The notes: a model not told the origin generated them from the sequence alone. 64,000 nucleotides of DNA from Cellulomonas soli (GCF_013409305.1 NZ_JACBZJ010000001.1:3410001-3474000); one strand, 5' to 3'; positions 1-9,477 are shown, counted from the first letter of the stretch. Program-made: numbers and translations.

Positions 1-711
1 GACGAGCGCACCGTCGGCGTTCGAGAGCAGCGGCAGCACCGGGTCGTGCACGGTGACGGACGCCGCAGCCGAGCGCAGCTCCTCGACCGCCGGTGCCATG
101 TGCTCGGTGTGGAACGCACCGGCGACCTGCAGCGGGATCACCCGTGCGCGGGTCGGCAGGGTGGCGACGAGCGCGGCGACAGCCTCGAGGGTGCCGGCTG
201 CGACGACCTGCCCGCCCCCGTTGACGTTGGCAGGGACGAGGCCGTGCTGCGCGAGCGAGGCCAGGACCTCCTCCGGGTCGCCCCCGAGCACCGCCGCCAT
301 GCCGGTGGGGGTCACGGCAGCCGCGCGGGCCATCGCCGCGCCACGGACCGCGACCAGGCGCAGGGCATCCTCCTGGCTGAGGACGCCGGCGGCGGCCGCC
401 GCGGCCAGCTCGCCGACCGAGTGCCCCGCGAGGGCGTCGGCCCGACCCGGAAGGACGTCCGCGAACGGCGTGTCCGCGTCGGTCTCCAGGACCGCGCGCA
501 GGCTCGCGAGAGCCGAGGCGACGAGCAGCGGCTGCGCGACCGCGGTGTCGCGGATCGTGTCCGCGTCCGAGGTGGTGCCGTGCGCGACGAGGTCCAGACC
601 GGTCGTCGCGCTCGCGCGGCCGATCGTCTCGGCGACGACGGGCAGCTCGAGCCATGGGGCGAGCATGCCGGGGGACTGGGCGCCCTGACCGGGGCTGACG
701 ACGACGAGCAC
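1..711 (-). CDS. fabD: malonyl-CoA:ACP transacylase FabD (C-terminus outside window)
   Basis: Transfers malonyl groups from CoA to acyl carrier protein for cytosolic fatty acid synthesis. The translation opens with VLVVVSPGQGAQSPGML, the N-terminal GQGxQ motif of the family, and carries the nucleophile motif AGHSVGEL near residue 100. About 237 of the usual ~310 residues are present; the window edge cuts the rest. I chose GTG 711 because the family motif begins at once. It lies downstream of the PucR-type regulator on the same strand, the fasR-fabD order known in Streptomyces. A possible -10 (TAGGTC, minus strand, 787-792) sits between the two genes. Function is recognised from motifs; the exact start is less certain. 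Confidence 0.93.
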   Translation of the reverse strand, partial: MLVVVSPGQGAQSPGMLAPWLELPVVAETIGRASATTGLDLVAHGTTSDADTIRDTAVAQPLLVASALASLRAVLETDADTPFADVLPGRADALAGHSVGELAAAAAAGVLSQEDALRLVAVRGAAMARAAAVTPTGMAAVLGGDPEEVLASLAQHGLVPANVNGGGQVVAAGTLEAVAALVATLPTRARVIPLQVAGAFHTEHMAPAVEELRSAAASVTVHDPVLPLLSNADGALV

Positions 712-848
712 CCGTCCACTGTGCCCGCCCTGACCGGTTCGACCGGCTCACGGCGCACACCAAGGATCACCGCACCCCTTGTGCGGGACCTACAAAGCAC
801 CCGTGATCGCGAGAGGGGTCGTCCGTGGGTCGTGGCGGCGTCCGTGGC

Positions 849-2099
849 TCAGCGAGCCGGTTCGGGCGTCCCGGTCCCGTCCAGCCGCCCGACGGCCAGC
901 GCCGTCTGCAGCACGTAGGACTCGCGCGCGTCCAGGGGGTCCCACCCGGTCACGTCAGCCACGCGGCGCAGGCGGTAGCGGACGGTGTTGGGGTGCACGT
1001 AGAGGGTGCGGGCGGCGGCCTCGAGCGATCGGCCGGTACCCAGGTACGCCGACAGCGTCTCCAGCAGCGAGCCCTGGCTGGTGGCCAGCGGCGCGTAGGC
1101 CTGCTGGATCAGCACGCGGCGTGCGGTGGCGTCGCCGACGAGCACCCGTTCGGGCAGCAGCTCGTCGGCCTGGACCGGGCGCGGAGCCTGCTCCCACGCG
1201 GCGGCGGCCACCAGGCCCGCGAGGGCGGCACGGGCCGAGCGCGAGCAGTCGGCCAGGTCCTGCACCACGGGGCCGATCACGACCGGACCCGGACCGAAGC
1301 GTGAGGTGAGCGCCTGCGCGGCGGCCAGCAGGTCTCCGCGCCCGCCCAGGAAGACGACCAGACGGTTTCCCTGGATGCCCACGAGCGCGTCGTCCACGGC
1401 GCGACGCAGCACGCGTCGCAGGTCCGCGGAGCGCACCTCGTCGAGCGGTCCGGCCGACGTCCCCGTCATGACGAGCATGGAGCCGTGACCGCTCCAGCCG
1501 AGCGCGGCGACCCGGGACCGCAGCGAGTCGTCCACGTCGCCGCGCACGAGCGCGTCCACGACGAGCGCCTCGAGCCGTGCGTCCCACGCGCCCCGGACCT
1601 CCGCCGCGCGGGCGTACACCTCGGCTGCGGAGAAGGCGACCTCGCGCGAGTACCGGAGCACGGCCTCGCGGACCTCGCGCTCCTCGCCGGGCGCTGCCAG
1701 CTGGTCGGAGTGGGCCTCGACCACGTCGACGATGACGCGCACGAGCTGCAGGGTGTGCTGCAACGAGATCGACCGGGTCAGCTCGGGCGGCGCTGCGGCG
1801 AAGATGTCGCCCACACCGTGCGGGGGCAGCGCGGGCGCGTTGAACCACGTGATGAAGGCGGTGATGCCCGCCTGCACGACCAGGCCCACCCACGAGCGGT
1901 CCTCCGCGGGCAGCGAGCGGTACCAGTCCAGGTCGGTGTCCAGCCGGCGCATCGCGGCCGCGGCCAGCAGACCGGTGCCCTCGCGGATGCGGCGCTGCGT
2001 CTCGACCCCGGCACGGGGGTCGGCGGTCGTGACCGTCGCCGGGGCTTCGTCGACGCCTGCCGGGTGGCCCACGGGGGAACGTCGTCCGGCACTGACCAT
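849..2099 (-). CDS. fasR: PucR-family regulator, FasR-like activator of fatty acid synthesis
   Basis: A 416-residue DNA-binding regulator. The C-terminal PucR helix-turn-helix lies at about residues 343-400, with the typical HPNTVRYRLRRV recognition segment. The central part matches the GGDEF-like linker region of PucR/CdaR proteins. In Streptomyces coelicolor the equivalent gene directly before fabD is FasR, an activator of the fab genes; the same position here supports that role by inference. The -10 hexamer TATGCT (minus strand, 2106-2111) lies 6 nt before the ATG, so the mRNA is probably leaderless. The gap to fabD is 137 nt. The family call is firm; the regulatory target is inferred from synteny. 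Confidence 0.85.
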   Translation of the reverse strand: MVSAGRRSPVGHPAGVDEAPATVTTADPRAGVETQRRIREGTGLLAAAAMRRLDTDLDWYRSLPAEDRSWVGLVVQAGITAFITWFNAPALPPHGVGDIFAAAPPELTRSISLQHTLQLVRVIVDVVEAHSDQLAAPGEEREVREAVLRYSREVAFSAAEVYARAAEVRGAWDARLEALVVDALVRGDVDDSLRSRVAALGWSGHGSMLVMTGTSAGPLDEVRSADLRRVLRRAVDDALVGIQGNRLVVFLGGRGDLLAAAQALTSRFGPGPVVIGPVVQDLADCSRSARAALAGLVAAAAWEQAPRPVQADELLPERVLVGDATARRVLIQQAYAPLATSQGSLLETLSAYLGTGRSLEAAARTLYVHPNTVRYRLRRVADVTGWDPLDARESYVLQTALAVGRLDGTGTPEPAR

Positions 2100-2436
2100 G
2101 GGCCGAGCATAAGGGCCACCTTGTGGGAAGTCGACAAACGCCGGCCGTGGCGGACCGCGGTGTGCCGGTGGCTCGGCGCACCGCGTGAGCGTTCGTCGGA
2201 CGCCGCGGGGCCGGGACGCGCGCGGGAAGCAGACGGGGCGAGAGCGGGCCGGGAACGGGGCGGATGCGGTCCGGGAACGGGCCAGGAACGGGCCAGGAAC
2301 GGGCCGGGAACGGGCCGGGATGCGGTGCAGACGTGGCGCCGGATCGATCCGTGGAGGCAGCAGCGGAGGCCGATCTCCGCGTGACCCGGGCCTGGAGGGG
2401 GTGAGGGATGGGGATGGTTGCGGCTAGGGTCGCGTC
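2100..2436. other. divergent intergenic region fasR / hypothetical
   Basis: This 337-bp gap holds the leaderless fasR promoter at its left edge, an array of 11-bp repeats in the middle (2249-2325) and a TAGGGT -10 hexamer at its right edge. I see no convincing open frame or RNA gene in it. Confidence 0.6.
2249..2325. repeat. 11-bp tandem repeat array, unit CC(G/A)GGAACGGG
   Basis: One isolated copy lies at 2249-2259. Four head-to-tail copies follow at 2271-2281, 2282-2292, 2293-2303 and 2304-2314, and a degenerate copy at 2315-2325. The motif GATGCGGT flanks the tandem block on both sides (2263 and 2319). The period is exactly 11 bp, close to one helical turn. It lies between divergent genes and is not translated in any gene I accept. 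Confidence 0.85.
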
Positions 2437-3123
2437 ATGGCACTCCTGCCCCGACTCCGTCAGCTGATGCGGCGCCCGACGTCCGCGTCGCGGGTCGGCG
2501 CGCGGCGGCCCACCACGGCTGCGAGACGCGGCGACACGCTTCACGAGGACGCCCTGCGCTCCATGCTCAGTGACGACCCCAACAACGAGCGTGCCTTCCG
2601 GGCGCTCGCGGAGATCGTCCGCCGGCGTGCTGCGGAGGCCTCCGGGGACGACGACCCGCTCACCGCGACGCTCGACGAGAGCGAGCGGCAGCGCGCGGCG
2701 GACCTGGCCGTGTGGGCGCTGGGCGAGGAGCTCGCCGGCAACCCGCGTGCCTGGTACCCGCTCATCGAGGTCGCCCGGCTCTCGGTCCGGGACGACCACG
2801 AGGGCACCTTGCGCCGACTCACCACGGCGACCGAGCGCGACCCGTCGGGCCGTGCGCTCGTCGATGCGCTCGCGCTGCTGCGCGAGGTCGGCATGCCCGT
2901 CGAGGCGCTCGGTCTGGGCACCGGGCACTGGCGGCCGCGTGAGCACGTGCCCGAGATCGCCCGCGAGCTGGTGCTCGCCGCTGTCGAGGCAGGTCGACCG
3001 CTGGACGCCAAGCAGCACCTGGCCGCGCTCGACCTCTACCCGGACCAGCGCAAGATCGCCACGCTGCGCGACGAGCTCGTGCACGCGGTCGCGCAGGCGG
3101 AGCAGAGCATCCAGGGCACCTGA
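2437..3123 (+). CDS. conserved hypothetical protein, helical repeat-like
   Basis: A 228-residue soluble protein without signal peptide or membrane segment. It is rich in Ala, Arg, Leu and Glu and looks like TPR-type helical pairs; the run DPNNERAFRALAEIV resembles a TPR helix and recurs loosely further on. I do not recognise a catalytic motif. It converges on aceE, and a gene of this type beside aceE is common in actinobacteria as I recall it. The hexamer TAGGGT (2425-2430) stands 6 nt before the ATG, indicating a leaderless transcript. Coding status is well supported; function is unknown. Confidence 0.85.
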   Translation: MALLPRLRQLMRRPTSASRVGARRPTTAARRGDTLHEDALRSMLSDDPNNERAFRALAEIVRRRAAEASGDDDPLTATLDESERQRAADLAVWALGEELAGNPRAWYPLIEVARLSVRDDHEGTLRRLTTATERDPSGRALVDALALLREVGMPVEALGLGTGHWRPREHVPEIARELVLAAVEAGRPLDAKQHLAALDLYPDQRKIATLRDELVHAVAQAEQSIQGT

Positions 3124-3175
3124 GCAGGAGGCGACGCCGACGAGGTCGGCAGCAGACGTGTGCCGGGGCTGCCCG

Positions 3176-3221
3176 GACGGAGGAAGGCCCGGACGGGATC
3201 CCGTCCGGGCCTTCCTCCGTC
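3176..3221. terminator. bidirectional terminator, 46-bp perfect palindrome
   Basis: Positions 3176-3221 form an uninterrupted inverted repeat centred between 3198 and 3199, with 23 complementary bases per arm. It lies between the stop of the plus-strand hypothetical (3123) and the stop of aceE (3248), so it can end both convergent transcripts. There is no U-run, as is common in high-GC genomes. Confidence 0.88.
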
Positions 3222-3247
3222 AGCCGGCCATCAGGCCGACCGCACGG

Positions 3248-5992
3248 TCAGGAGTCACCGCCGGCGTTGCCGGAGGTGCCGGCCGTCACGTCGTGCAGGC
3301 GGTAGCGCTCGATGGCCTGAGCCGGAGCCTCGGCGGGCACCGCACCGGCGCGTGCGAGCTCGAGGAGCACGCGCACGGCCGTCGAGGGACCGTCGATCTT
3401 GAAGTGACGGCGTGCCGCCGCGCGGGTGTCGGAGAAGCCGAAGCCGTCCGCACCGAGCGTGGCGTAGCGCCCCGGGACCCACGCGCGCACCTGGTCGGCG
3501 ACCAGGTGGTCGTAGTCCGTCGTGGCGACGAACGGGCCCTCGGCCCCGGCGAGCTTCGTCGTGAGGTACGCCTCGCGGGGAGCCTGTCCCGGGTGCAGGA
3601 ACGCCTGCTCGTCGGCGGCCAGGCCGTCGCGGCGCAGCTCGTTCCAGCTGGTGACCGACCACACCGCGGCACGCACGCCCCAGTCGTCGGCGAGCAGCTG
3701 CTGGGCCTCGAGCGCCCACGGCACGGCGACACCGGAGGCCAGGATCTGCGCCTTCGGTCCCTCGCCCGGCGCGGGGGCGATGAGGTGGATGCCCTTGAGG
3801 ATGCCCTCGACGTCCACGTCCTCCGGCTCGGCCGGCTGGATCATCGGCTCGTTGTAGACCGTGAGGTAGTAGATGACGTCACGGTCGCGACCGCCCGCCT
3901 CGCCGTACATGCGCTCGATGCCGTCGCGGACGATGTGCCGGATCTCGTACCCGTAGGCCGGGTCGTAGTGCACGACGTGGCTCATCGTGCCGGCGAGCAG
4001 CGGCGAGTGACCGTCCGCGTGCTGCAGGCCCTCGCCGGTCAGCGTGGTGCGTCCGGCGGTGGCGCCGATGAGGAACCCGCGCGCCATCTGGTCGCCGGCA
4101 GCCCAGAACTGGTCGCCGGTGCGCTGGAACCCGAACATCGAGTAGTAGAAGTAGAACGGGATCAGCGGCTCGCCGTGCGTCGCGTACGAGGTGCCGACGG
4201 CCTGGAAGGCGGACGCCGAACCGGCCTCGTTGATGCCGGTGTGCATGATCTGCCCCGACTCGGACTCCTTGTAGCTCAGCATGAGCTCGCGGTCCACGGC
4301 GAGGTAGTTCTGGCCGAGCGTGTTGAAGATCTTCGCCGACGGGAAGATCGCGTCCAGGCCGAACGTGCGGGCCTCGTCGGGGATGATCGGCACCAGGCGG
4401 TGGCCGAACTCCTTGTCCTTGATGAGGTCCTTGAAGAGGCGCACGAGCGCCATCGTCGTGGCGACCTCCTGCGTGCCCGAGCCCTTGGCCAGACCCTCGT
4501 AGGCCTTCGGCTCGGGGGTCTTCAGCGGCGTGTGCGTCGAGCGGCGCTCGGGCACGAACCCGCCGAGGGCACGGCGGCGCTCGAGCATGTAGCGCACGCC
4601 CTCGTCGTCGGCACCCGGGTGGTAGTACGGGGGCAGGTACGGGTCGGCGTCGATCTGCTCGTCCGTGATCGGGATGTGCAGCGAGTCGCGCAGGTTCTTC
4701 AGGTCCTGGTTCTTCAGCTTCTTCATCTGGTGCGTGGCGTTGCGCCCCGCGAAGCCCGAGCCGAGCCCGTAGCCCTTGATGGTGTGCGCCAGGATCACCG
4801 TCGGGGCACCCGTGTGCGCGCGGGCTGCCTTGTAGGCGGCGTAGATCTTGCGGTAGTCGTGCCCGCCGCGCTTGAGCGCCCAGATCTCGTCGTCCGTCAT
4901 GTTCGCCACGAGCTGCTTGGTGCGCGGGTCGCGCCCGAAGAAGTGCTCACGGATGAACGCACCGGACTCGGCGCGGTACGTCTGGAAGTCGCCGTCGGGC
5001 GTCACGTTCATCAGGTTGACGAGCGCGCGGTCCTTGTCGGCGTTGAGCAGGACGTCCCACTCGCGGCCCCAGATGACCTTGATGACGTTCCAGCCGGCGC
5101 CGCGGAACTGCGCCTCGAGCTCCTGGATGATCTTGCCGTTGCCGCGAACCGGGCCGTCGAGGCGCTGCAGGTTGCAGTTGACGACGAACGTCAGGTTGTC
5201 CAGGCCCTGCTGGCCCGCCAGCTGGAGCATGCCGCGCGACTCGGGCTCGTCCATCTCGCCGTCGCCCAGGAACGCCCAGACGTCCTGCTGGCTGGTGTCC
5301 TTGATACCCCGCAGGTGCAGGTACTTGTTCGTCCACGCCTGGTAGATGGCCGAGGACGGGCCCAGGCCCATCGACACGGTCGGGAACTCCCACAGGTCCG
5401 GCGCGAGGCGCGGGTGCGGGTAGGACGGCAGGCCGCCACCGGGGTGCGAGACCTCCTGGCGGAACCCGTCGAGCTGGTCGGCCGACAGGCGCCCCTCGAG
5501 GAACCCGCGGGCGTAGACGCCGGGCGAGGCGTGCCCCTGGAAGTAGACCTGGTCGCCGCCGCCCGGGTGGTCCTTGCCGCGGAAGAAGTGGTTGAGCCCG
5601 ACCTCCGTGAGCGTCGCCACCGACGCGTAGGAGGAGATGTGGCCACCGACCCCGATCCCAGGGCGCTGGGCGCGCGTCACCATGACCGCCGCGTTCCAGC
5701 GGATCCACGAGCGGTAGCGCCGCTCCATGACCTCGTCGCCGGGGAAGTACGGCTCGTCGTGCACGGCGATCGTGTTGACGTACGGCGTGTTGATGGACGC
5801 CGGGATCGCCACGTTCTTCTGGCGCGCGTGCCGCAGCATGCTCAGAAGGATGTAGCGGGCCCGAGGGCCGCCCTTGTCCTCGATGAGCCCGTCGAGGGAC
5901 TCCAGCCACTCGCCGGTCTCGCCCGGGTCGATGTCGGGTACCTGGCTGAGCAGGCCGCCGATCAGCGGGCCTGTCTCGTCGATCGAAGCCAC
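3248..5992 (-). CDS. aceE: pyruvate dehydrogenase E1 component, homodimeric type
   Basis: Thiamine-diphosphate enzyme that decarboxylates pyruvate and reductively acetylates lipoyl groups on the E2 core. It has 914 residues, the normal size of single-chain AceE. The ThDP/Mg motif [10 protein letters not shown] lies near residue 240, followed by [15 protein letters not shown]; transketolase-like central and C-terminal domains follow. GTG 5992 is preferred because AAGGAG sits 8 nt upstream and the product then starts with the family sequence [12 protein letters not shown]. The frame stays open a further 354 nt upstream, but that stretch is not AceE-like. In actinobacteria AceE assembles with a shared E2 and LpdA; both partner genes occur at 41.9-45.1 kb. 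Confidence 0.97.
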   Translation of the reverse strand: MASIDETGPLIGGLLSQVPDIDPGETGEWLESLDGLIEDKGGPRARYILLSMLRHARQKNVAIPASINTPYVNTIAVHDEPYFPGDEVMERRYRSWIRWNAAVMVTRAQRPGIGVGGHISSYASVATLTEVGLNHFFRGKDHPGGGDQVYFQGHASPGVYARGFLEGRLSADQLDGFRQEVSHPGGGLPSYPHPRLAPDLWEFPTVSMGLGPSSAIYQAWTNKYLHLRGIKDTSQQDVWAFLGDGEMDEPESRGMLQLAGQQGLDNLTFVVNCNLQRLDGPVRGNGKIIQELEAQFRGAGWNVIKVIWGREWDVLLNADKDRALVNLMNVTPDGDFQTYRAESGAFIREHFFGRDPRTKQLVANMTDDEIWALKRGGHDYRKIYAAYKAARAHTGAPTVILAHTIKGYGLGSGFAGRNATHQMKKLKNQDLKNLRDSLHIPITDEQIDADPYLPPYYHPGADDEGVRYMLERRRALGGFVPERRSTHTPLKTPEPKAYEGLAKGSGTQEVATTMALVRLFKDLIKDKEFGHRLVPIIPDEARTFGLDAIFPSAKIFNTLGQNYLAVDRELMLSYKESESGQIMHTGINEAGSASAFQAVGTSYATHGEPLIPFYFYYSMFGFQRTGDQFWAAGDQMARGFLIGATAGRTTLTGEGLQHADGHSPLLAGTMSHVVHYDPAYGYEIRHIVRDGIERMYGEAGGRDRDVIYYLTVYNEPMIQPAEPEDVDVEGILKGIHLIAPAPGEGPKAQILASGVAVPWALEAQQLLADDWGVRAAVWSVTSWNELRRDGLAADEQAFLHPGQAPREAYLTTKLAGAEGPFVATTDYDHLVADQVRAWVPGRYATLGADGFGFSDTRAAARRHFKIDGPSTAVRVLLELARAGAVPAEAPAQAIERYRLHDVTAGTSGNAGGDS

Positions 5993-6339
5993 CAGCGCTC
6001 CTTGCCTCTCGTGCGCACGCCAGGCCGGTAGGCCCCGGCGCGCATCTCGGCCCTGACCGGCCCGTGCGGCGACCTCGTCGGGCGCGGCGGGCAGGTGCGG
6101 GTAGTCGACCCATTCTCGGACCCTCCTGGGCCGAAAGTCACACGCAGGGCCGATTTCCCGGACGTGACGTGGGTGACACGTGACGTACGCCGCTTCTGTG
6201 CACGTCGCAGCGGCGGGTCGGGCGCGCCGTGCCGTCGCCCCTTGCCAGGGCCCGGTGGGGTGCGGTGGGCTACGGTGTGCGGACATCAGCAGGTGCTTCC
6301 CGGTTCCGGGACACCGCGACGGAAGGGATCGGTCGGGAC
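5993..6339. other. divergent intergenic region aceE / DUF3052
   Basis: This 347-bp gap carries the aceE Shine-Dalgarno AAGGAG just upstream of 5992. A weak candidate aceE promoter lies on the minus strand (-10 GAGAAT at 6112-6117, -35 TGTGAC at 6137-6142, 19-nt spacer). The 9-mer ACGTGACGT occurs twice, at 6162-6170 and 6178-6186, 16 bp apart. A plus-strand TACGGT at 6271-6276 could serve the DUF3052 gene. No gene is visible. Confidence 0.45.
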
Positions 6340-6759
6340 GTGTCATCCACTGCGGACGACTCCGCCACGCCGGCGGCTCGTCTGGGATTCACCGCGGGCC
6401 AGGTGATCCAGGAGTTCGGCTACGACGAGGACGTCGACCAGGACCTCCGTGAGGGCCTCGAGACGATCACCGGGTCCGAGCTCGTCGACGAGGAGTTCGA
6501 CGACGTCACCGACGGTGCCGTCATCTGGTTCCGCGACGACGACGGCGACCTGACGGACGCCCTGGTCGACGCGATGACGGTGCTGGACGACAACGGGCCG
6601 ATCTGGGTCCTGGTCCCCAAGGCCGGACGGTCGGGTCACGTCTCGCACAGCGACATCGAGGAGGCTGCCACCACCTCGGGCCTGCACGCGATGACGACGT
6701 TCTCCATCGCTGCCGACTGGTCGGCCACGCGGCTGGCCACGCGCGGCCGGGGCAAGTGA
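6340..6759 (+). CDS. DUF3052 family protein
   Basis: A 139-residue acidic protein matching the DUF3052 family of actinobacteria. It begins with short polar residues, then [20 protein letters not shown], an acidic stretch typical of the family, and ends with a small alpha/beta part. GTG 6340 follows the purine run GGAAGGGA at 6321-6328. It is divergent from aceE and overlaps the downstream peroxiredoxin by 4 nt (GTGA), implying coupled translation. The order aceE, DUF3052, peroxiredoxin matches what I know from Streptomyces. The biochemical role is unknown. Confidence 0.9.
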   Translation: MSSTADDSATPAARLGFTAGQVIQEFGYDEDVDQDLREGLETITGSELVDEEFDDVTDGAVIWFRDDDGDLTDALVDAMTVLDDNGPIWVLVPKAGRSGHVSHSDIEEAATTSGLHAMTTFSIAADWSATRLATRGRGK

Positions 6760-7262
6760 GTCACGAGCGAGCCACGAGTGAGCGGCGGCAGGTGACGGGT
6801 GTGCCGCAGGTCGGCGACCTCGCACCCGACTTCACGCTGTTCGACACGCACGGGACACCGGTCACCCTGAGCGCGCTGCGCGGGTCACCCGTCGCGCTGG
6901 TGTTCGTCCCGTTCGCGTTCTCCGGTCTCTGCACGGGTGAGCTGTGCGAGCTGCGGGACAACATCGCCGCGTTCGAGCGTGCGGGTGTGCGCCTGCTGGC
7001 CATCTCCTGCGACGCGATGTTCTCGCTGCGGGCGTGGGCCGAGCAGGACGGCTACCAGTTCGACCTGCTGTCCGACTTCTGGCCGCACGGCGAGGCGGCG
7101 CGCGCGTACGGGGTCTTCGACGACGAGCGGGGCCTGGCGGTGCGCGGCAGCTTCCTGCTCGACGCCGAGGGCGTGGTGCGCTGGTCGGTCGTCAACCCGC
7201 GCGGGCAGGCCCGCGACCTGCGTGGCTACCTGCAGGCCATCGCCGAGCTCGCTGCCGCCTGA
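6756..7262 (+). CDS. peroxiredoxin, AhpE-like
   Basis: Thiol peroxidase of the AhpC/TSA superfamily that reduces peroxides. The motif VGDLAPDFTLFDTHG is followed by FVPFAFSGLCTGELCELRD, in which the first Cys is the peroxidatic residue; a second Cys lies five residues later. GTG 6756 overlaps the DUF3052 stop by 4 nt; GTG 6792 or 6801 could instead be the true start, since relatives usually begin just before the VGDxAPDF motif. The length of about 155-168 residues fits AhpE. It is likely co-transcribed with DUF3052. The family is clear; the electron donor is unknown. Confidence 0.9.
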   Translation: MSHERATSERRQVTGVPQVGDLAPDFTLFDTHGTPVTLSALRGSPVALVFVPFAFSGLCTGELCELRDNIAAFERAGVRLLAISCDAMFSLRAWAEQDGYQFDLLSDFWPHGEAARAYGVFDDERGLAVRGSFLLDAEGVVRWSVVNPRGQARDLRGYLQAIAELAAA

Positions 7263-7328
7263 CGGCAGCGGCCCGCATGGTGCGCGTCGCGTCTCGCCGG
7301 GCTGGGTGCACGACGGTTCCGACGACGG

Positions 7329-7402
7329 TGGGCCCGGCCGGTCTCGAACCGACGACCTCCGCGGTGTAAGCGCGGCGCTCTGACCAACTGAGCTACAGGC
7401 CC
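7329..7402 (-). tRNA. tRNA-Val, anticodon TAC
   Basis: The minus-strand sequence folds as a cloverleaf. The acceptor arm GGGCCTG pairs with CGGGCCC, the D arm begins TAGCTCAG, the anticodon loop CTTACAC gives anticodon TAC (reads GUA/GUG), and the T arm contains GGTTCGAGACC. The discriminator is A and the 3' CCA is not encoded (CCG follows). The length is 74 nt. Confidence 0.97.
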
Positions 7403-7500
7403 CTGACGAACGGTCGCACAGCCTACCGGGGCGGGCGAGCGTGGGTGACCCTCACGCGTGCCTGCCGGGGCGCGGCGGACGCTTGCTACGGTCCGGTGTC

Positions 7501-8364
7501 GTGACCAGCAGCAGCACGGACCCGCAGGACGCCGCCGCGCCGCACGTCGCCTCGCTGGCGGTGCACCCGGTGAAGTCGTTGCGCGGGGTCGCCGTCACGT
7601 CCGCCGAGCTTCGCCCGGAGGGGCTGGTCGGGGACCGGCGATGGATGGTCGTCGACGAGTCCGGAGCGACGCTCACCGCGCGACGTGTGCCGCACATGCT
7701 CACCGTGCGGGCGACACCCACCACGGACGGCGGGCTCGTCCTCAGCCGAGCCGGTGCCCCGTCGTTGGCCGTCCGGGTGCCGGACCCTGCCCGGGGAGCC
7801 GTGGGCGTGACGATGACGGGGGTCGGGACCGCCGTGCCCGGCCCGGCGCAGGCGCACGCATGGCTGTCCGAGGCCCTCGGCAGGCCCGTGCGTCTGGTGC
7901 ACCAGGGGGCGCCGACACGTCCCGTGCGACCTGAGGACGGCGGGCGCGCGGGCGAGGTCGTCACGTTCGCCGACGCGGCCCCGCTGCTCGTCGCCACCCG
8001 TGCCTCGCTGGCCCGGCTCGACGCCTGGATCGCCGAGGGCGCCGCCCATCGTGGAGAGCCGGCCCCGTCGGCGCTGCCCATGGAGCGCTTCCGGCCCAAC
8101 CTCGTCGTCGGCGGCGACCTCGAGCCGTTCGCCGAGGACGGCTGGTCACGCCTGCGCGTCGGCGGCGTCGAGCTGCGCTTCGCCGAGCACTGCGACCGGT
8201 GCGTGCTCACCACGACCGAGCCGGGGACGGGCGCACGGGGACCCGAACCGATCCGCACGCTGGCCGTGCACCGCAAGCGCGACGGCAAGACCTGGTTCGG
8301 CGTGCGCATGATCCCCGTCACGACGGGTCGCCTGACGGTGGGGGATCCGGTCGCGGTCGGGTGA
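7501..8364 (+). CDS. MOSC domain-containing protein
   Basis: A 287-residue protein with the N-terminal MOSC beta-barrel (HPVKSLRG, VGDRRWMVVD) and the C-terminal MOSC domain. The latter carries MERFRPNLVV and the conserved cysteine region EHCDRC near residue 240. MOSC proteins handle sulfur bound to molybdenum cofactor or act as mARC-like reductases; which applies here cannot be read from sequence. I prefer GTG 7501 because TACGGT (7487-7492) stands 8 nt before it. It is monocistronic and followed by the alcohol dehydrogenase, which has its own promoter. Confidence 0.88.
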   Translation: MTSSSTDPQDAAAPHVASLAVHPVKSLRGVAVTSAELRPEGLVGDRRWMVVDESGATLTARRVPHMLTVRATPTTDGGLVLSRAGAPSLAVRVPDPARGAVGVTMTGVGTAVPGPAQAHAWLSEALGRPVRLVHQGAPTRPVRPEDGGRAGEVVTFADAAPLLVATRASLARLDAWIAEGAAHRGEPAPSALPMERFRPNLVVGGDLEPFAEDGWSRLRVGGVELRFAEHCDRCVLTTTEPGTGARGPEPIRTLAVHRKRDGKTWFGVRMIPVTTGRLTVGDPVAVG

Positions 8365-8427
8365 CGTGCGTCGCCGGCGCGGCGCAGCGGAGGGCACCGT
8401 CCCCCACGGGGTCGTAATGTGCAGGTC

Positions 8428-9477
8428 ATGCGCGCCACAGTCATCCACGGCCCCCACGACGTCCGGCTCGAGACCGTCCCCGACCCGGTGATCCAGCGAC
8501 CGACCGACGCGGTGGTCCGGGTCGTGGCCGCCTGCGTGTGCGGGTCCGACCTGTGGTCCTACCGGGGCGTGCGCCCGACCACCGAGCCGGGCCGCATCGG
8601 CCACGAGTTCGTCGGCGTCGTGGAAGAGGTCGGCGCCGACGTGCGGTCCGTCCGCCCGGGCCAGTTCGTCATCGCACCCTTCTCGATCGCCGACAACACG
8701 TGCGTGCACTGTCGGCACGGAGTGCACACCTCGTGCGAGCAGCTCGCCTGGTGGGGCTCGCCCGACCACGACGGCGTGCCCAGCGACGCAGGCCAGGGCG
8801 AGTACGTGCGCGTCCCGCTCGCCGACGGCACCCTCGTGGCCACGCCGGAGCAGCCCTCGTCCGAGCTCCTCCCGCACGTGCTCTCGCTCAGCGACGTCAT
8901 GGGCACCGGGCACCACGCCGCACGGGCCGCGCAGGTGGGCCCCGGCTCGACGGTCGTGGTCGTCGGCGACGGTGCGGTGGGCCTGTGTGCCGTCATCGCG
9001 GCCCGCCGGCTGGGCGCCGAGCGCGTCGTCGCGATGTCACGGCACGCCGACCGGCAGGCGCTCGCCCAGCGGTTCGGGGCGACCGACGTCGTCGCCGAGC
9101 GCGGGCCCGACGGGGTCGCCCGGGTGCGTGACCTGCTCGACGGGATCGGCGCGGACTGCGTGCTGGAGTGCGTGGGAACCAAGGAGTCGATGCAGCAGGC
9201 CCTCGACAGCGCACGGCCGGGCGGTCGCGTGGGCTTCGTGGGCGTGCCTGCCGGTGGCCCCGAGCTGCCCGTGCAGCAGATGTTCTCGACCAACGTCTCC
9301 GTCGCCGGCGGCGTGGCGCCCGTGCGCGGGTACATCCCCGAGCTGCTCGAGGACGTGTGGTCGGGGGCGATCCAGCCCGGCCTGGTGTTCGACCTCGTGC
9401 TGCCGTTGGCCGAGGTCGCCGAGGCGTACGCCGCGATGGACGAGCGGCGTGCCATCAAGTCGATGCTCCTGCCGTGA
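8428..9477 (+). CDS. zinc-dependent alcohol dehydrogenase (MDR family)
   Basis: A 349-residue medium-chain dehydrogenase. Catalytic zinc ligands are seen as C38 in CVCGSD and H59-E60 in GHEFVG. The Rossmann motif VVGDGAVGLCAV follows near residue 180. The structural zinc loop is incomplete: C92, C95 and C103 are present, but the position of the usual fourth cysteine is Gly98. The substrate is unknown. ATG 8428 is chosen because TAATGT (8415-8420) is 7 nt upstream, suggesting a leaderless mRNA. The stop overlaps the GTG of the NIF3-family gene (GTGA at 9474), so the two are probably coupled. Confidence 0.9.
   Translation: MRATVIHGPHDVRLETVPDPVIQRPTDAVVRVVAACVCGSDLWSYRGVRPTTEPGRIGHEFVGVVEEVGADVRSVRPGQFVIAPFSIADNTCVHCRHGVHTSCEQLAWWGSPDHDGVPSDAGQGEYVRVPLADGTLVATPEQPSSELLPHVLSLSDVMGTGHHAARAAQVGPGSTVVVVGDGAVGLCAVIAARRLGAERVVAMSRHADRQALAQRFGATDVVAERGPDGVARVRDLLDGIGADCVLECVGTKESMQQALDSARPGGRVGFVGVPAGGPELPVQQMFSTNVSVAGGVAPVRGYIPELLEDVWSGAIQPGLVFDLVLPLAEVAEAYAAMDERRAIKSMLLP

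Noticed and set aside
46..918. Plus-strand open frames over fabD and the fasR 3' end.
   Set aside because: The minus-strand frame gives a clear FabD sequence; the plus-strand frames have no motif and random-like composition.
2570..6031. A very long open frame on the plus strand opposite aceE (over 1,100 codons).
   Set aside because: It is the antisense mirror of a conserved aceE gene in GC-rich DNA, has low-complexity His/Arg/Val/Asp composition and no family motif.
6162..6186. Repeated ACGTGACGT upstream of aceE as a regulator operator.
   Set aside because: There are only two copies, off the likely promoter and without a known matching regulator; reported only as part of the intergenic description.
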